Assembly: GCA_001560895.1 (NCBI GenBank)
Contig: CP014326.1
Span: 1,562,001 to 1,626,000 of the forward strand
Source of the DNA: Streptococcus mitis
GTDB taxonomy: Bacteria > Bacillota > Bacilli > Lactobacillales > Streptococcaceae
DNA: 64,000 bases
Reading direction: 5' to 3'
The notes below the pieces were generated by a model that was not told where the DNA came from, did no database searches, and saw nothing but the letters and a program-made list of their open reading frames with translations. Position numbers and translations under genes: made by a program. Below, in pieces: positions 1 to 9,800 of this stretch. How positions within the stretch are numbered: position 1 is the stretch's first letter; every line of letters starts with the position of its first letter.

Positions 1-436
1 CTTTAGCAGGAACAAAAACTGGAATACCCTCTGCCATCTTGACCTGGTCTCCATAGCTGACCCAGTAGGGTGTTGGGATGATAACTTCATCACCTGGATT
101 GACCACAGCCATAAAGAAGGTATAGAGAGAATATTTAGCTCCAGCAGCGACTGTCACTTGATTCGGCGCTACAGAATAGCCGTAAAAGCGCTCAAAATAG
201 GCATTGACCGCCGCTTTGAGCTCTGGCAGACCTGAGGTTACTGTATAAAAAGAAGCACGCCCATCTTGAATCGATGCAATGGCGGCATCTTGAATATTTT
301 TTGGAGTAGTGAAATCTGGCTCACCCAAAGTTAGAGATAGGATATCCCTTCCCTCAGCCTTCAGTGCTTTGGCACGGGCTCCAGCAGCCAAGGTCACACT
401 TTCTTCCATTTCTAAAACACGGTTGGATAGTTTCAT
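1..436 (-). CDS. aspC: Pyridoxal-phosphate aminotransferase, aspartate aminotransferase-like (partial, cut by window edge)
   Basis: The first 145 codons of a class I/II aminotransferase are visible; the rest lies left of the window. The start at 436 follows a strong AAGGAGG Shine-Dalgarno. Visible signatures of the aspartate aminotransferase family are the N-terminal LSLTLGEPDFTTP substrate/arm segment, the VTVAAGAKYSLY cofactor-phosphate segment, and IIPTPYWVSYGD, which packs on the pyridoxal ring. Family knowledge predicts transamination between aspartate and 2-oxoglutarate in the cytoplasm. The start codon overlaps the stop of the upstream YpmB-like gene by 4 bases (ATGA), so the two are co-transcribed, as ypmB and aspB are in Bacillus. 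The Lys that binds PLP is outside the window, so exact substrate use is not settled. Confidence 0.88.
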   Translation of the reverse strand, partial: MKLSNRVLEMEESVTLAAGARAKALKAEGRDILSLTLGEPDFTTPKNIQDAAIASIQDGRASFYTVTSGLPELKAAVNAYFERFYGYSVAPNQVTVAAGAKYSLYTFFMAVVNPGDEVIIPTPYWVSYGDQVKMAEGIPVFVPAK

Positions 437-921
437 AGGCCCTCCTTATTGACCAATGCTCCTGTTTCAAAATCTACTAGATAAAAATCAGAACCTGACT
501 TAACTTCCCAGATTGGCTTGTCTTGATAGCGACCAAAGGTAATCTTGTCAATCTCGCCAGCTCCTTTTTCCTTAGAAAGAGCTTCAGCTTTTTCTTGTGA
601 AATACCCTGATTTAGCTGATAAACGTAAATCTTATGGTCATCTTTTCCGATCAGGACAGCAAGTGCTTCTTGCTGTTTATTACGACCAAGAACGCTGTAA
701 TAGGATTCCAAGCCATTGTATAAATCAACCTGATCAGCCTGCTCTAATCCTGCGTACTGCTGAGCTAATTTTTCTCCTTCACTTTTAGCTATTTGATAGG
801 GTTTCATACTCAGAAACACTAGATACAGAAAGGAAGCACTGATAACCACAAACAAAATCGTCATCCCTAGACCATACTGCCACAGTAGATTATTTTTTGC
901 TTTGTTTTGTCTTTTTTTCAC
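433..921 (-). CDS. YpmB-like membrane-anchored protein (DUF5590)
   Basis: 162 residues with one N-terminal transmembrane helix (about residues 15-38, LLWQYGLGMTILFVVISASF) and an extracytoplasmic alpha/beta region of the PepSY-like DUF5590 type. That region ends in the typical YQDKPIWEVK...DFYLVDFETGALV block. The function is unknown. Its constant position directly upstream of an aspartate aminotransferase gene in Firmicutes suggests a shared transcript rather than a shared reaction. It overlaps that gene by 4 bases. No clear canonical promoter was seen upstream. Confidence 0.8.
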   Translation of the reverse strand: MKKRQNKAKNNLLWQYGLGMTILFVVISASFLYLVFLSMKPYQIAKSEGEKLAQQYAGLEQADQVDLYNGLESYYSVLGRNKQQEALAVLIGKDDHKIYVYQLNQGISQEKAEALSKEKGAGEIDKITFGRYQDKPIWEVKSGSDFYLVDFETGALVNKEGL

Positions 922-1062
922 TCGTCTATTTTACCATCTATTGGGCTTTATTACAAGTGAATGCAAAAACAAACCTATATTATTTCTTCCTTCAAACAAA
1001 ACCGATTTTTCTTGTTTAAAACCGAGCAATAAAAGTAAAGACACAAGCGAAATCACCGTATT

Positions 1063-1090
1063 AAAAAAACCTGAGTCTGACACTCAAGTT
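1063..1090 (-). terminator. Rho-independent terminator of the MFS gene
   Basis: Read on the minus strand, ACTTGAGT-GTCAG-ACTCAGGT forms an 8-pair hairpin (one G-T wobble) followed by seven T. It lies 19 bases past the MFS stop codon. Confidence 0.75.
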
Positions 1091-1108
1091 TTTAGAAGTT
1101 CTTTTAAT

Positions 1109-2305
1109 CTATGGTATTATTTTATTATCCATTCTTTTAGCCATTTTTCCTAAAAAGACAGGCAGTAGAAGGCTAATCAAGACTAAAAATAATCCTAGAT
1201 AAAGAAATGTTAGCACAAAGCCTAAATTGTCAATCAACCACCCTGTCAGTGGGAAGAACACAATCATACTTAGGCTAAACATCATAGAGTAAACACTTAG
1301 CATGGTTGCCCTTACTTCACTTGGAAGGCGCCCTTGCAAATCATTGTCAAAAATCGGCTGAAAAAGAGCATATAGAGCATTACTAATCAAATAAATCAAA
1401 ATATAGATTAGAGGTGTTCCAAAGTAGGACAGCAGGTAGGTAATTCCAGTCAGCATGACGAGAATAGGGAAAATCTTCAAGGTGGCATATTTCTTTCCAA
1501 TCTTACTCGCTAGATAGACTGCGACGATATTCAAGAGACTACCAAGTAGCATAACTGCTGAAATTTGCCAACTACTTAAATCTGGTAACTGATTTTGATA
1601 GTAAAAATAAAACATGCACATGATTGTTCCGACAATCTGAGATAAAATCATCCAGTTGAAGAGCATGGGATTTCGCTCCAACTCTTCCTTAACGGTCCAA
1701 ATAATCTGTTTCATGGTCACACTATCAGTTTTTTCTAGCTTGACAGTGGGTTCTTTCAGCATCCAAATCAGGAAAAGAACTATAATAGAAGCGGCAATCA
1801 TGATATAGTAGGTCAGATGCAATTGACCATGGACAAAAAATCCCGCCAACACTGTCCCCAAAGACCGAGTTCCTTCTGCTACTCCTGACATAAAACTTGA
1901 AATAGATAAGTAACGCTCCTTTAGTCCAGCCTCTACAGCCGAGTCATAGACCATTGCTGCGCTTGTGCCTGAATCAAAATTATAAGACAAGGCACTTACC
2001 GCCATCGCTAAGGCATAAATCCAAAAATTTCCCTGCCCAGCCAACATAAAAATAGAAGACACAATCCCTGCTATACGACTTAAATAAAGGTTGGTCTTAT
2101 AGGAATAGCGGTCAGCTAACATTCCAGATGGAATTTCACAGATAAGACTGGTCGTATGAAAGATACTTTCCAGAAGTCCAATCTGCCAAAGAGACATGCC
2201 GTTTTGACTGAGAAAGAGAATCCAAAAACTGGTAATCCCTAAAAATGCAAAAAACTCAACTCCGGCCATCAGACCAATATTTTTCCGATAATTTCTTATT
2301 AACAT
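1109..2305 (-). CDS. Major facilitator superfamily transporter
   Basis: 398 residues, about 12 hydrophobic helices, standard MFS length. The N half has the loop 2-3 signature region (LICEIPSGMLADRYSYKTNLYLSR fits the G-x-x-x-D-R-x-G-R pattern) and the FDSGTSAAMVYDSAVEAGL segment typical of the streptococcal DHA1-like exporter group. The protein is therefore a proton-coupled carrier in the membrane; the substrate cannot be read from sequence. The start at 2305 has AAGGAG eight bases upstream. A 10-bp inverted repeat (2315-2324/2347-2356) lies just upstream. The gene appears monocistronic, closed by the terminator at 1063-1090. Confidence 0.85.
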   Translation of the reverse strand: MLIRNYRKNIGLMAGVEFFAFLGITSFWILFLSQNGMSLWQIGLLESIFHTTSLICEIPSGMLADRYSYKTNLYLSRIAGIVSSIFMLAGQGNFWIYALAMAVSALSYNFDSGTSAAMVYDSAVEAGLKERYLSISSFMSGVAEGTRSLGTVLAGFFVHGQLHLTYYIMIAASIIVLFLIWMLKEPTVKLEKTDSVTMKQIIWTVKEELERNPMLFNWMILSQIVGTIMCMFYFYYQNQLPDLSSWQISAVMLLGSLLNIVAVYLASKIGKKYATLKIFPILVMLTGITYLLSYFGTPLIYILIYLISNALYALFQPIFDNDLQGRLPSEVRATMLSVYSMMFSLSMIVFFPLTGWLIDNLGFVLTFLYLGLFLVLISLLLPVFLGKMAKRMDNKIIP

Positions 2306-2314
2306 CTTTTCTCC

Positions 2315-2356
2315 TTAACAAGTGTATTATTATTTCTTTTGTCCGTCACTTGTTAA
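2315..2356. promoter_or_regulatory. 10-bp inverted repeat in the MFS leader
   Basis: TTAACAAGTG at 2315-2324 is exactly inverted as CACTTGTTAA at 2347-2356, with a 22-base loop. On the minus strand the proximal arm begins right at the Shine-Dalgarno (AAGGAG, 2311-2316). It could be a repressor operator or a translational hairpin. The rest of the 2357-2600 gap holds no gene that I can see. Confidence 0.45.
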
Positions 2357-2611
2357 TCTATGCCTTACATGATCTCCACTCCTTTTAGAAGCATTCTTCA
2401 ATGCCATTATTTTCGTTTAATTGTTTATGAAATGATACCGAAAAAACTGTTCTGTAGTTTCTATTGCAAATTTTCTCGTTTATTTTAACACTTATGTCAT
2501 CATATTACAAGAGAATATAGGAATGCTCTGCGAAAACCAAGTGCATTCCAGTCACAAGTGGCTTGAGTTTCTGCAATTTTATAGTTTTCAAATAATCTTT
2601 GAGCAAATTTC

Positions 2612-2640
2612 TTGCAAGTTGTTTTGTTTTGTTGTAATAT
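2612..2640 (+). promoter_or_regulatory. Sigma-A promoter of the FMN reductase gene
   Basis: TTGCAA (2612-2617), a 17-base spacer and TAATAT (2635-2640). Transcription would begin near 2647. An in-frame upstream start near 2612 would therefore lie outside the transcript, which favours the start at 2693. Confidence 0.65.
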
Positions 2641-2692
2641 ATTTTATAACAACGAGAGAATTCTCGAAAATTTAAGAAAAAGGAGACACATC

Positions 2693-3241
2693 ATGTCTAA
2701 AAAAGTTTTATTTATCGTCGGATCCCTACGCCAAGGTTCTTTCAACCACCAAATGGCCCTCGCAGCTGAGAAAGCACTTGCTGGTAAAGCAGAAGTTAGC
2801 TACCTCGATTATTCAGCTATTCCTCTCTTCAGCCAAGATTTGGAAGTTCCAACTCACCCAGCTGTAGCTGCTGCTCGTGAAGCGGTTCTAGCTGCTGATG
2901 CTATCTGGATTTTCTCTCCAGTCTACAACTTCTCTATCCCTGGTACAGTGAAAAACTTGCTTGACTGGCTATCTCGCGCTCTTGACTTATCTGATACACG
3001 TGGCGCTTCTGCCCTTCAAGACAAATTTATCACAGTATCATCTGTAGCCAATGCAGGTCACGATCAACTCTTCGCTATTTACAAAGACCTCTTGCCATTT
3101 ATCCGTACACAAGTCGTTGGTGATTTCACTGCTGCACGTGTTAATGACTCTGCTTGGGCAGACGGAAAATTGGTTCTTGAAGAAACAGTCCTAAATTCAC
3201 TTGAAAAACAAGCGGAAGACTTGGTTAATGCTATCAAATAA
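2693..3241 (+). CDS. NAD(P)H-dependent FMN reductase / flavodoxin-fold oxidoreductase
   Basis: 182 residues. The start at 2693 is chosen because AGGAG lies seven bases upstream and the promoter leaves upstream alternatives untranscribed. The NADPH-dependent FMN reductase fold is shown by the N-terminal FMN-phosphate loop (FIVGSLRQGSFNHQMA), the flavin-binding SPVYNFSIPGTVKNLLDWLSR segment (P-x-Y-N-x-S/G-x-P-G-x-x-K), and the SSVANAGHDQ loop. The family reduces FMN or quinone-like acceptors in the cytoplasm; azoreductase-type activity is possible. A short palindrome (GAGAATTCTC, 2656-2665) sits in the 5' leader. The gene ends in its own terminator. Confidence 0.85.
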   Translation: MSKKVLFIVGSLRQGSFNHQMALAAEKALAGKAEVSYLDYSAIPLFSQDLEVPTHPAVAAAREAVLAADAIWIFSPVYNFSIPGTVKNLLDWLSRALDLSDTRGASALQDKFITVSSVANAGHDQLFAIYKDLLPFIRTQVVGDFTAARVNDSAWADGKLVLEETVLNSLEKQAEDLVNAIK

Positions 3242-3261
3242 AGATATTTTATGACTCATTG

Positions 3262-3285
3262 CCACCCATTTGGGTGGTTTTTTTT
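3262..3285 (+). terminator. Rho-independent terminator after the FMN reductase gene
   Basis: CCACCCA-TT-TGGGTGG hairpin (3262-3277) followed by eight T (3278-3285), 20 bases past the stop codon. Confidence 0.9.
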
Positions 3286-3293
3286 CATACCTA

Positions 3294-3399
3294 ATACTCT
3301 TCGAAAATCTCTTCAAACCACGTCAGCATCGCCTTACCGTACTCAAGTAAAGCTTGCGTCTAGCTTCCTAGTTTGCTTTGTGATTTTCATTGAGTATAA
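3294..3399 (+). repeat. BOX element (boxA plus boxC, no boxB)
   Basis: The left part matches pneumococcal boxA (ATACTCTTCGAAAATCTCTT, then CACGTCAGCATCGCCTTACCGTA). That segment corresponds to the target of the classical BOX-PCR primer with two changes. The right part matches boxC (GCTAGCTTCCTAGTTTGCT-like, ending TTTTCATTGAGTATAA). BOX elements are short palindromic repeats of mitis-group streptococci thought to be mobilised in trans. This copy is about 106 bp and lies at the edge of the glycosidase island. Confidence 0.88.
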
Positions 3400-3456
3400 C
3401 TTAACAGTCCTGTCTAAAGCATGGAATTCTGGAAGGTCCTTTATAAGATATTTAAT

Positions 3457-3556
3457 CTAGAATAGTACAATGTTGCCTCTAAAACATTTTTATAAATTAT
3501 AATAGATTAAAACTAGAATAGTGCACTACAACTCCTAAAATATTTATAGAAATTAA
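3457..3556. repeat. Degenerate tandem repeat, two copies of about 45-56 bp
   Basis: Copy one starts CTAGAATAGTACAATG (3457) and copy two CTAGAATAGTGCACTA (3513). Both continue with CTAAAA, ATTT and ATA(A/G)A blocks in the same order and end in ATTA. The copies are 56 bases apart. They may be decayed ends of a transposable element; no coding potential is seen. Confidence 0.45.
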
Positions 3557-3733
3557 TTTAATCATGTACCTAATATTAGAATTATTTATCCCAAATTTAT
3601 TTGAAAGCTTCTCTAAGCTATATCCTTGTTTTCTAAGTTCATAGATCTGAACTTTACCATCATAAGTTAATTTCATAATAAAAACACCCCAAAAGTTAGA
3701 TTTTTTCTGTCTAACTTTTGGGGTGCAGTTCAA
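3555..3733 (-). mobile_element. Left-end remnant of an IS3-family insertion sequence
   Basis: The outer end reads TGAACTGCACCCCAAAAGTT on the minus strand from 3732, a terminus typical of streptococcal IS3-family elements. Just inside, CACCCCAAAAGTTAGA is repeated in inverted orientation (3685-3700 and 3710-3725, 9-base loop). This hairpin could block read-through transcripts from reaching the transposase start. Only the start of orfA remains; the other end is missing. Confidence 0.65.
3556..3676 (-). pseudogene. Truncated IS3-family transposase OrfA (HTH region only)
   Basis: From the ATG at 3676 the frame encodes MKLTYDGKVQIYELRKQGYS and then a helix-turn-helix (LEKLSNKFGINNSNIRYMIKLI) typical of OrfA of the IS3 family. 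Similarity stops after about 40 residues and the frame then runs into unrelated DNA. No OrfB is present, so this is a dead fragment. Confidence 0.65.
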
Positions 3734-3886
3734 TCAAAACTCTAATACGATGCGTTTTATCATGCAGGGATCTACTGTATTTCTCCTCAAATTGAGGTTC
3801 TATATCATAGCAGCTCTACTTACTTATAGATTCAAGTTTTAATCCTCGATTAATTTATAAAAATCAGAATGCTTTAGAGATAAAGT

Positions 3887-6800
3887 CTAATCTTCTTTAC
3901 GTTTTGCAGTCAATAGTGCTGCTGACAAGGCCAAGCTAACACCTGCTAAGAAGATAGCTGTATCAGATTCTCTCTCACCAGTTTCTGGTAAGCTATTTTG
4001 ATCTTCTTTGACTGCTGAAGCCTTTCTTTCTGTAGTCTGGTTATTAGCTAAGTTCTGTACTGGATGCTCTGCTTTCTCACGAACTGGTGCTTCATGATTT
4101 CCTACTGTTTCTGGAATAGCTTTATCCCCTGGAAGTTTGCTATCTTGAGGAGTTCCTGTGTTTACCTCGTCTTTAAAGTCAGGTTTCTCATCGACTGGTG
4201 CTACCTGATTACCAACAGTCGATTGTTTCCCTTTGTATTCTGAAATGTCGTTAACTGCTCCTTCAACAAAGTTAGCACCTCCCTTGAATTCAGGGACTTC
4301 GTTGACTGCTGCTTCTACAAAGTTAGCACTGCCTTTAAATTCTGGAACTTCGTTGACTGCTGCTTCTACAAAGTTAGCACCGCCTTTGAATTCTGGAACT
4401 TCGTTGACTGGCGCATGTTCCTCACCTTTACTATTTGAAATAGATGGTTTTACTCCTACCTCAATAATGCGATCTTGAGCCTTTCTTTGTTCAGTATGAA
4501 CCAGAGTTCTAGTAGCTCCTGATACTTGAATATAGTCAACTTTTTCTCCATTTTGTCCTTCAGAAACTACACGACGTTGACCTTGAGCAAGTTCAGGATT
4601 TTCACGAATAACTTCTTTAAATGGTAGCGGAGTCTTTTCAATTTCTAAGCTTGGAGTTTCTGCTACTAAGTTCTTAACTCCTTCTGTCGGAGTTGTTTGG
4701 AAGGTTGTCTTAAAGCGTAAACGATACTCTTTCACAAGATTTCCATCTTTAGAAACAAGACGTACGAGTGTTGGAAGATTGGTATTTCCAGGATTCACAA
4801 CTGTAACTACTCCATGTCCACTAGTTGTCGCAGTGACTTTTGGTTGGGAACTCATTGCTGTTAGTGTATAATCTGTCACATTTGGATCAAAGTTTTCCAG
4901 TGCTTTTCCATCGATCGAAATAGTCGCTGATGGTGTCTCCACTTCTGCTCCCTTGCCTGCAGAGTAGGCTGTAAATTCTACAACTGCCAAACCATTAGTA
5001 GTAGCCTTACGAGTCATACGGGCACGAATAGCTGTCGTTTGAATCGGATCAAAGTTAAACTCTATTGGTTTACCAGCTACGATTTCTCCAGATGCCTTGT
5101 AAGGAATTTCTTGCCAGTTTTCTGCCTTGTTAAATGGATGGTCGGCATTTTCCTCGTAACGAGAAATCGTACTTGGTTCTGTAAAGGCAGGACCAATATA
5201 TCTTTCTAGAACCATTTTCTCTGGAGCATCTGTTCCACTATCTTTAAAGAACTGAATAGCTACTTTTCCAATGGATTGAGAGGCAATTTTTCCATCCTTC
5301 TTAAAGAGTAGGCCAACAGAAGTTTCTTGATTTTTCGGAGTACGAGACCAGTTTGTCCAACGTCCATCTTCATTGTATTTTCCATCATTGATATAGAAAA
5401 TTCTATCATGTGAAGCTGCTTGTGTATCGTTCGTTGTCGAAGCAAAGGCTTTAGAATCCGTTTCATTGTTGCTTGGATTTTCTGACAGAGCTTGGTTACC
5501 TTTAGAAACAACTGTTACCTGCATTTTGGTACTTAGATTTGTACCAATGACATGACCAGTTACCTCAAAACTTCCCTCATGTTCCGTTGCATGTTCAGGG
5601 ACCGCATCCCATTGGACAGCAAGGTTAGATTTAACCCAACCAGCTTGTGAAGGATAGTAAACTGTCACTTCAGCAGGCAATTGAAGTTGATCACCTACAT
5701 TCAAAGTCTTAGCACTATTTTCTGCAGCTACTGGTTGTGTTGACTCTTTTTCATCATCACGGAAGATGCGATATTCTTTCAGAACAGTTCCATCCTCAGC
5801 TTTTAAGATAAGACTTGTCGCACCTTTTTCACTTGTTGCAGGCACAACTGTTACCAGACCATTATTGCTAGCTGTTGCAGTGATTTCCTTGCTAGATTGA
5901 GGAATATAATAGTCTGTCTTAGATGGATTGAAATGTTCAAGCTTCTTGCCATCTACTTGGATAGAAATTTCTGAGCTTGTAGAGCTCATTACCTTATTTC
6001 CAAGGACAGTTAGCTCTGTCAAACCAACACCAGCAGTTCCATCTGCTTTCTTCATGCGCATACGAACAGCATAGGTTTCTACCTTATCAAATGTAAAGTG
6101 GTTGGTTTTACCTGCAGATAATTGTCCTGGAGCTTTGAGGTGTTCCACCTCTTTCCAGTTAGCTGCATTATTGAATGGATGATTGCTATCACGTTGGGCA
6201 TTATTGACATCATTTGGAAGATCTGGGACTTCTTGACCGACATAGTATTCAATAACATATTCTTTTGGAAGACCAATCGCTCCATCAGTATAGAAATCAA
6301 CTGAAAGATTATCAACAAAGCGTTTTGTCAAGTCTCCTGAATTACCAAACAAGATAGAAGCCCAGTCATTATCAGTATCTGTTCTCCAAGTAGTCCATCT
6401 ATTTTTAGTATCTGTCGACGTTCTTGACACAGTCAGGTCGTTCAAGGAATTAGCTGAGTCATCTCCTCCTGTATTGGATACAATGGCAGCTGGCAATTGG
6501 GAACCTGTCCATTGTTTAGAGATATTATTTCCAGCAACCACTTGACTAGAAACACGGACATGAGCCTTGGTGGTCAGATTGCTACCAGCTAAATGACCAT
6601 TGATTTCATACACCCCTTCAGTTTGACTAAAGTTAGCTGGAACCTTATCCCAAACCACATCTTTGTAGATAGTGGTTCCATTAGAATGGTAAGCACGTAC
6701 ACTAGCTGGCAATTGAACTGTCTCACCCTTAGGAAGAGTAAGGCTGATTTCCTCTGCAACTTGTAAGCCTTCTACCGTCACCGTTGCTTGAGCCTCAATA

Positions 6801-9800
6801 TCTGTACCTTCTACATGTCCTTTAAGGGTAAAGCTATGATAGTAGCTCAAATCTTTTGCATCTACCTTGTCCCAAGTTACAGCTACCTTACGAGGCAAGC
6901 CTTTATCAAATTCTGCTCCAACTTGACTAGGCAAATTCGGTTGCTGATTGATATCTGTAGAGATAGAAACAGGATGAAGTTTGACAATTTTCTTCTCTAC
7001 TTTATTTTCTTTAATCACCAATTCAGTTGCGACAGATTGCGTTTTTTCTGTTTGATTGTCAATATGAGGAGTTAAAGTAACACGACCCTTAGTATAGAGC
7101 AACAAGTTCTGTCCATTTACTTCAAGATGACCACCATCAGCTGACTTGGCTTCCAAGTGGACATCTGACGCTGCAAATTCTGTCTGTGAACCATCCTCAT
7201 AATGCCCAATCACATGATAAGGGAGAACTTGATCTTCTGTTGCTTTCTCTTTTCCTTCAACGCTTACTTCCAAACGAGTCAAAGCAGGTGCTTCCTTCAC
7301 GAATTGAATCAAATAAGTTTGAACCAAGTCACCCTTTTGGTCACTCAAAAAGACAGAAGCCTGATAACCATTATCAGCAGAAGCTTGCTGAACAGTCACT
7401 TGATAACCAGTAGTTCGAGCTCCAACACTTGGGATTTTAGCGGTGTAAGGAAGGGATACTCGGTAATAAGTCTTTCCAGGCTCAAAGTTTTCAAGAGTCT
7501 TATCTCCAACCGTGAGACCTGTAACAGTACTTTCTGTTTCCTTGTCGCTTGCGATAAAGGTTGCAGTTACTTCACGATCGTCATCTGCCAATTTACCAGT
7601 TGCTTCAGTTCGTCCACCTTCTTTAGTCAAGGCGGTAGGATCTTTCAAAGTCCAAGAAACGACATCGGTATCAATTAAGCTACCATCTGACAAAACAGCC
7701 GTAACCGTTTTATCCAAATCAGCTGCCGTTGTACCAACTGGAACTGTTGCTACCTTAGGCAACCACTTATCAAGTGCAACTACCTTGATAAGGGCTTCAG
7801 CCTTAGCTTCGAGACCTTCGACATTACCAAATACTTTTTTCTCACCTGCACTTGTAAGCAAGTCAGATGGCACTTTCCAAGTCACAGCTTTTTCCTCAAC
7901 ACTGCCGTCGCTATAAATCGCTGTTACTGTTTGTGGTAATTCCGGAGTGGTACTCACATCAGTTGTGGCCTTCACAGGAGCATAGGCTATAAAGTGACGG
8001 TTTTCTTTCTTACCAGACACGGTTGCAACTGTTGCACTATCAGATGTTAAACCAGCAGAATCTGCATAAAGAGTAAATTTACCTTCTTTTTCTGTTGATT
8101 TTACAATGACAACCCCTTTACCATTGAAGGCTTTTCTTTGCCATGTTCCATCTGCTTGAGCTTTGTAACGCTCACGGCTAGCTTGTTCTCCATTATCCAC
8201 ACCAACAATCTGTCCCTGACCATGAAGATTGAAATGAACAAGATTATTCGCTGTCGGAACAACATTCCCTTCGCCATCAACAATTTCGTAATGGATGTAA
8301 GATAAATCTTTACCATCTGCTGTGATAACATGCTCTTCTTTAGTCAGACGAACTCTTGCTGGCTCCCCAGCAGTTGTCACACTATCACGCGCAATTTCGT
8401 TGCCATTTTCATCTCGAGCAATCGCAGTCAGTGTACCTGGTTGGTATTTTACAAGCCACTCAAGATACAATTCACTTGGTTTAGCTCCCTCATGATATGG
8501 ACGCCCATCCTCTGTTCTCTTCTTAGTAAATTCCTTTTTACCAAGCGACTGACCGTTTAAGAATAATTCGACATTTGCTGCATTTGAGAAGGTACGAACT
8601 GGAACCTTTCCATCAACCAGCATCTTACGCTCCTTAAGGGTCTCATCAGTCCAGTTCCAATGTGGTAAAATGCGAACAGTTGGCTTTTCTTTAGCACTAT
8701 ACCACTCACTACGGTAAAGGTAAAAATCATTCTTCGGTAAACCAGCCGTATCGATGATACCAAAGTAAGAACTTTTTACAGGTGTATTATCTTGGTTATG
8801 CCATGGAGTTGGTTCACCGATATAGTCAATTCCTGTCCAGATAAATTGACCAGCATAGCCAGCATGATCACGGTCAAAAGTCCATGACTCAGTAGCTGTT
8901 CTTCCCCATCCAACACGGTCATTACCATAGTCAGATTGTTCATAATGACGATTTGGACGGTTATCGTGTCCAAGGATTTGAGCAGGATTGTAATAAGAAT
9001 CACGCGTTCTAGTAGCTGAAGAAGTTTCAGAACCATAGATGAGCCAGTCTGGATGAGCTCTACGAACAGCTTCATAATTACGCTCTCCATAGTTCATACC
9101 CACAGCATCCATGATTTCTGCAACTTTTAAGAAATCACCTGTCGCTGCACGACTAAATTTATTCTCACCCATAGTAACATAACGCTCGGTATCAATCGCT
9201 TTAATGACAGCCTTCAAACGTTTAGCAGTTTCGATAGAACGAGGACTACCATTTGCTTCCTCTACCTCATTTCCAAGAGACCACATCACAATAGACGGAT
9301 TGTTCTTATCACGCTCTACCATTGTTCTAAGATCAAAATCAGACCATTTCTCTCCCTTCTTAGCCTCTGGATGAGTTGCATCTTGATCAAAGAAGCGTCC
9401 ATAGTCGTAAGTCTTCTTGCCACCATACCAGGTATCAAAAGCCTCCTCCTGAACCAAAAGTCCTAGACTCGCCGCAGCATCTAGCAATTGAGGGCTCGCT
9501 GGGTTGTGGGTTGTACGAATGGAGTTCACTCCCATATCTTTCAGAAGTTTTAATTTACGATAAGTAGCCTTATAATTTTCTTCTGCACCCAAAGCTCCGT
9601 TATCATGGTGAATACTTACTCCGTGGAATTTCATGCGTTCACCATTCAGAGAGAAACCATCCTTAGCTGTCCAGTTGAAATAACGGTAACCGAATGTATC
9701 TTCTGTTACATCAACTAACTGGCCTTCTTTATAGACTTTTGTTTTAAGAACATAAAGTTGAGGATGGTAACTTTTCATTGTCCAAAGAGTTGGCTGATTG

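Noticed and set aside
2612..3241. Longer FMN reductase start at 2612
   Set aside because: It coincides with the -35 box; the ATG at 2693 has a good ribosome site.
7186..7916. Overlapping plus-strand frames opposite bgaA (for example 7202-7678 and 7512-7916)
   Set aside because: They lie antisense inside a well supported enzyme, lack ribosome sites and encode no recognisable domain; shadows of the real frame.
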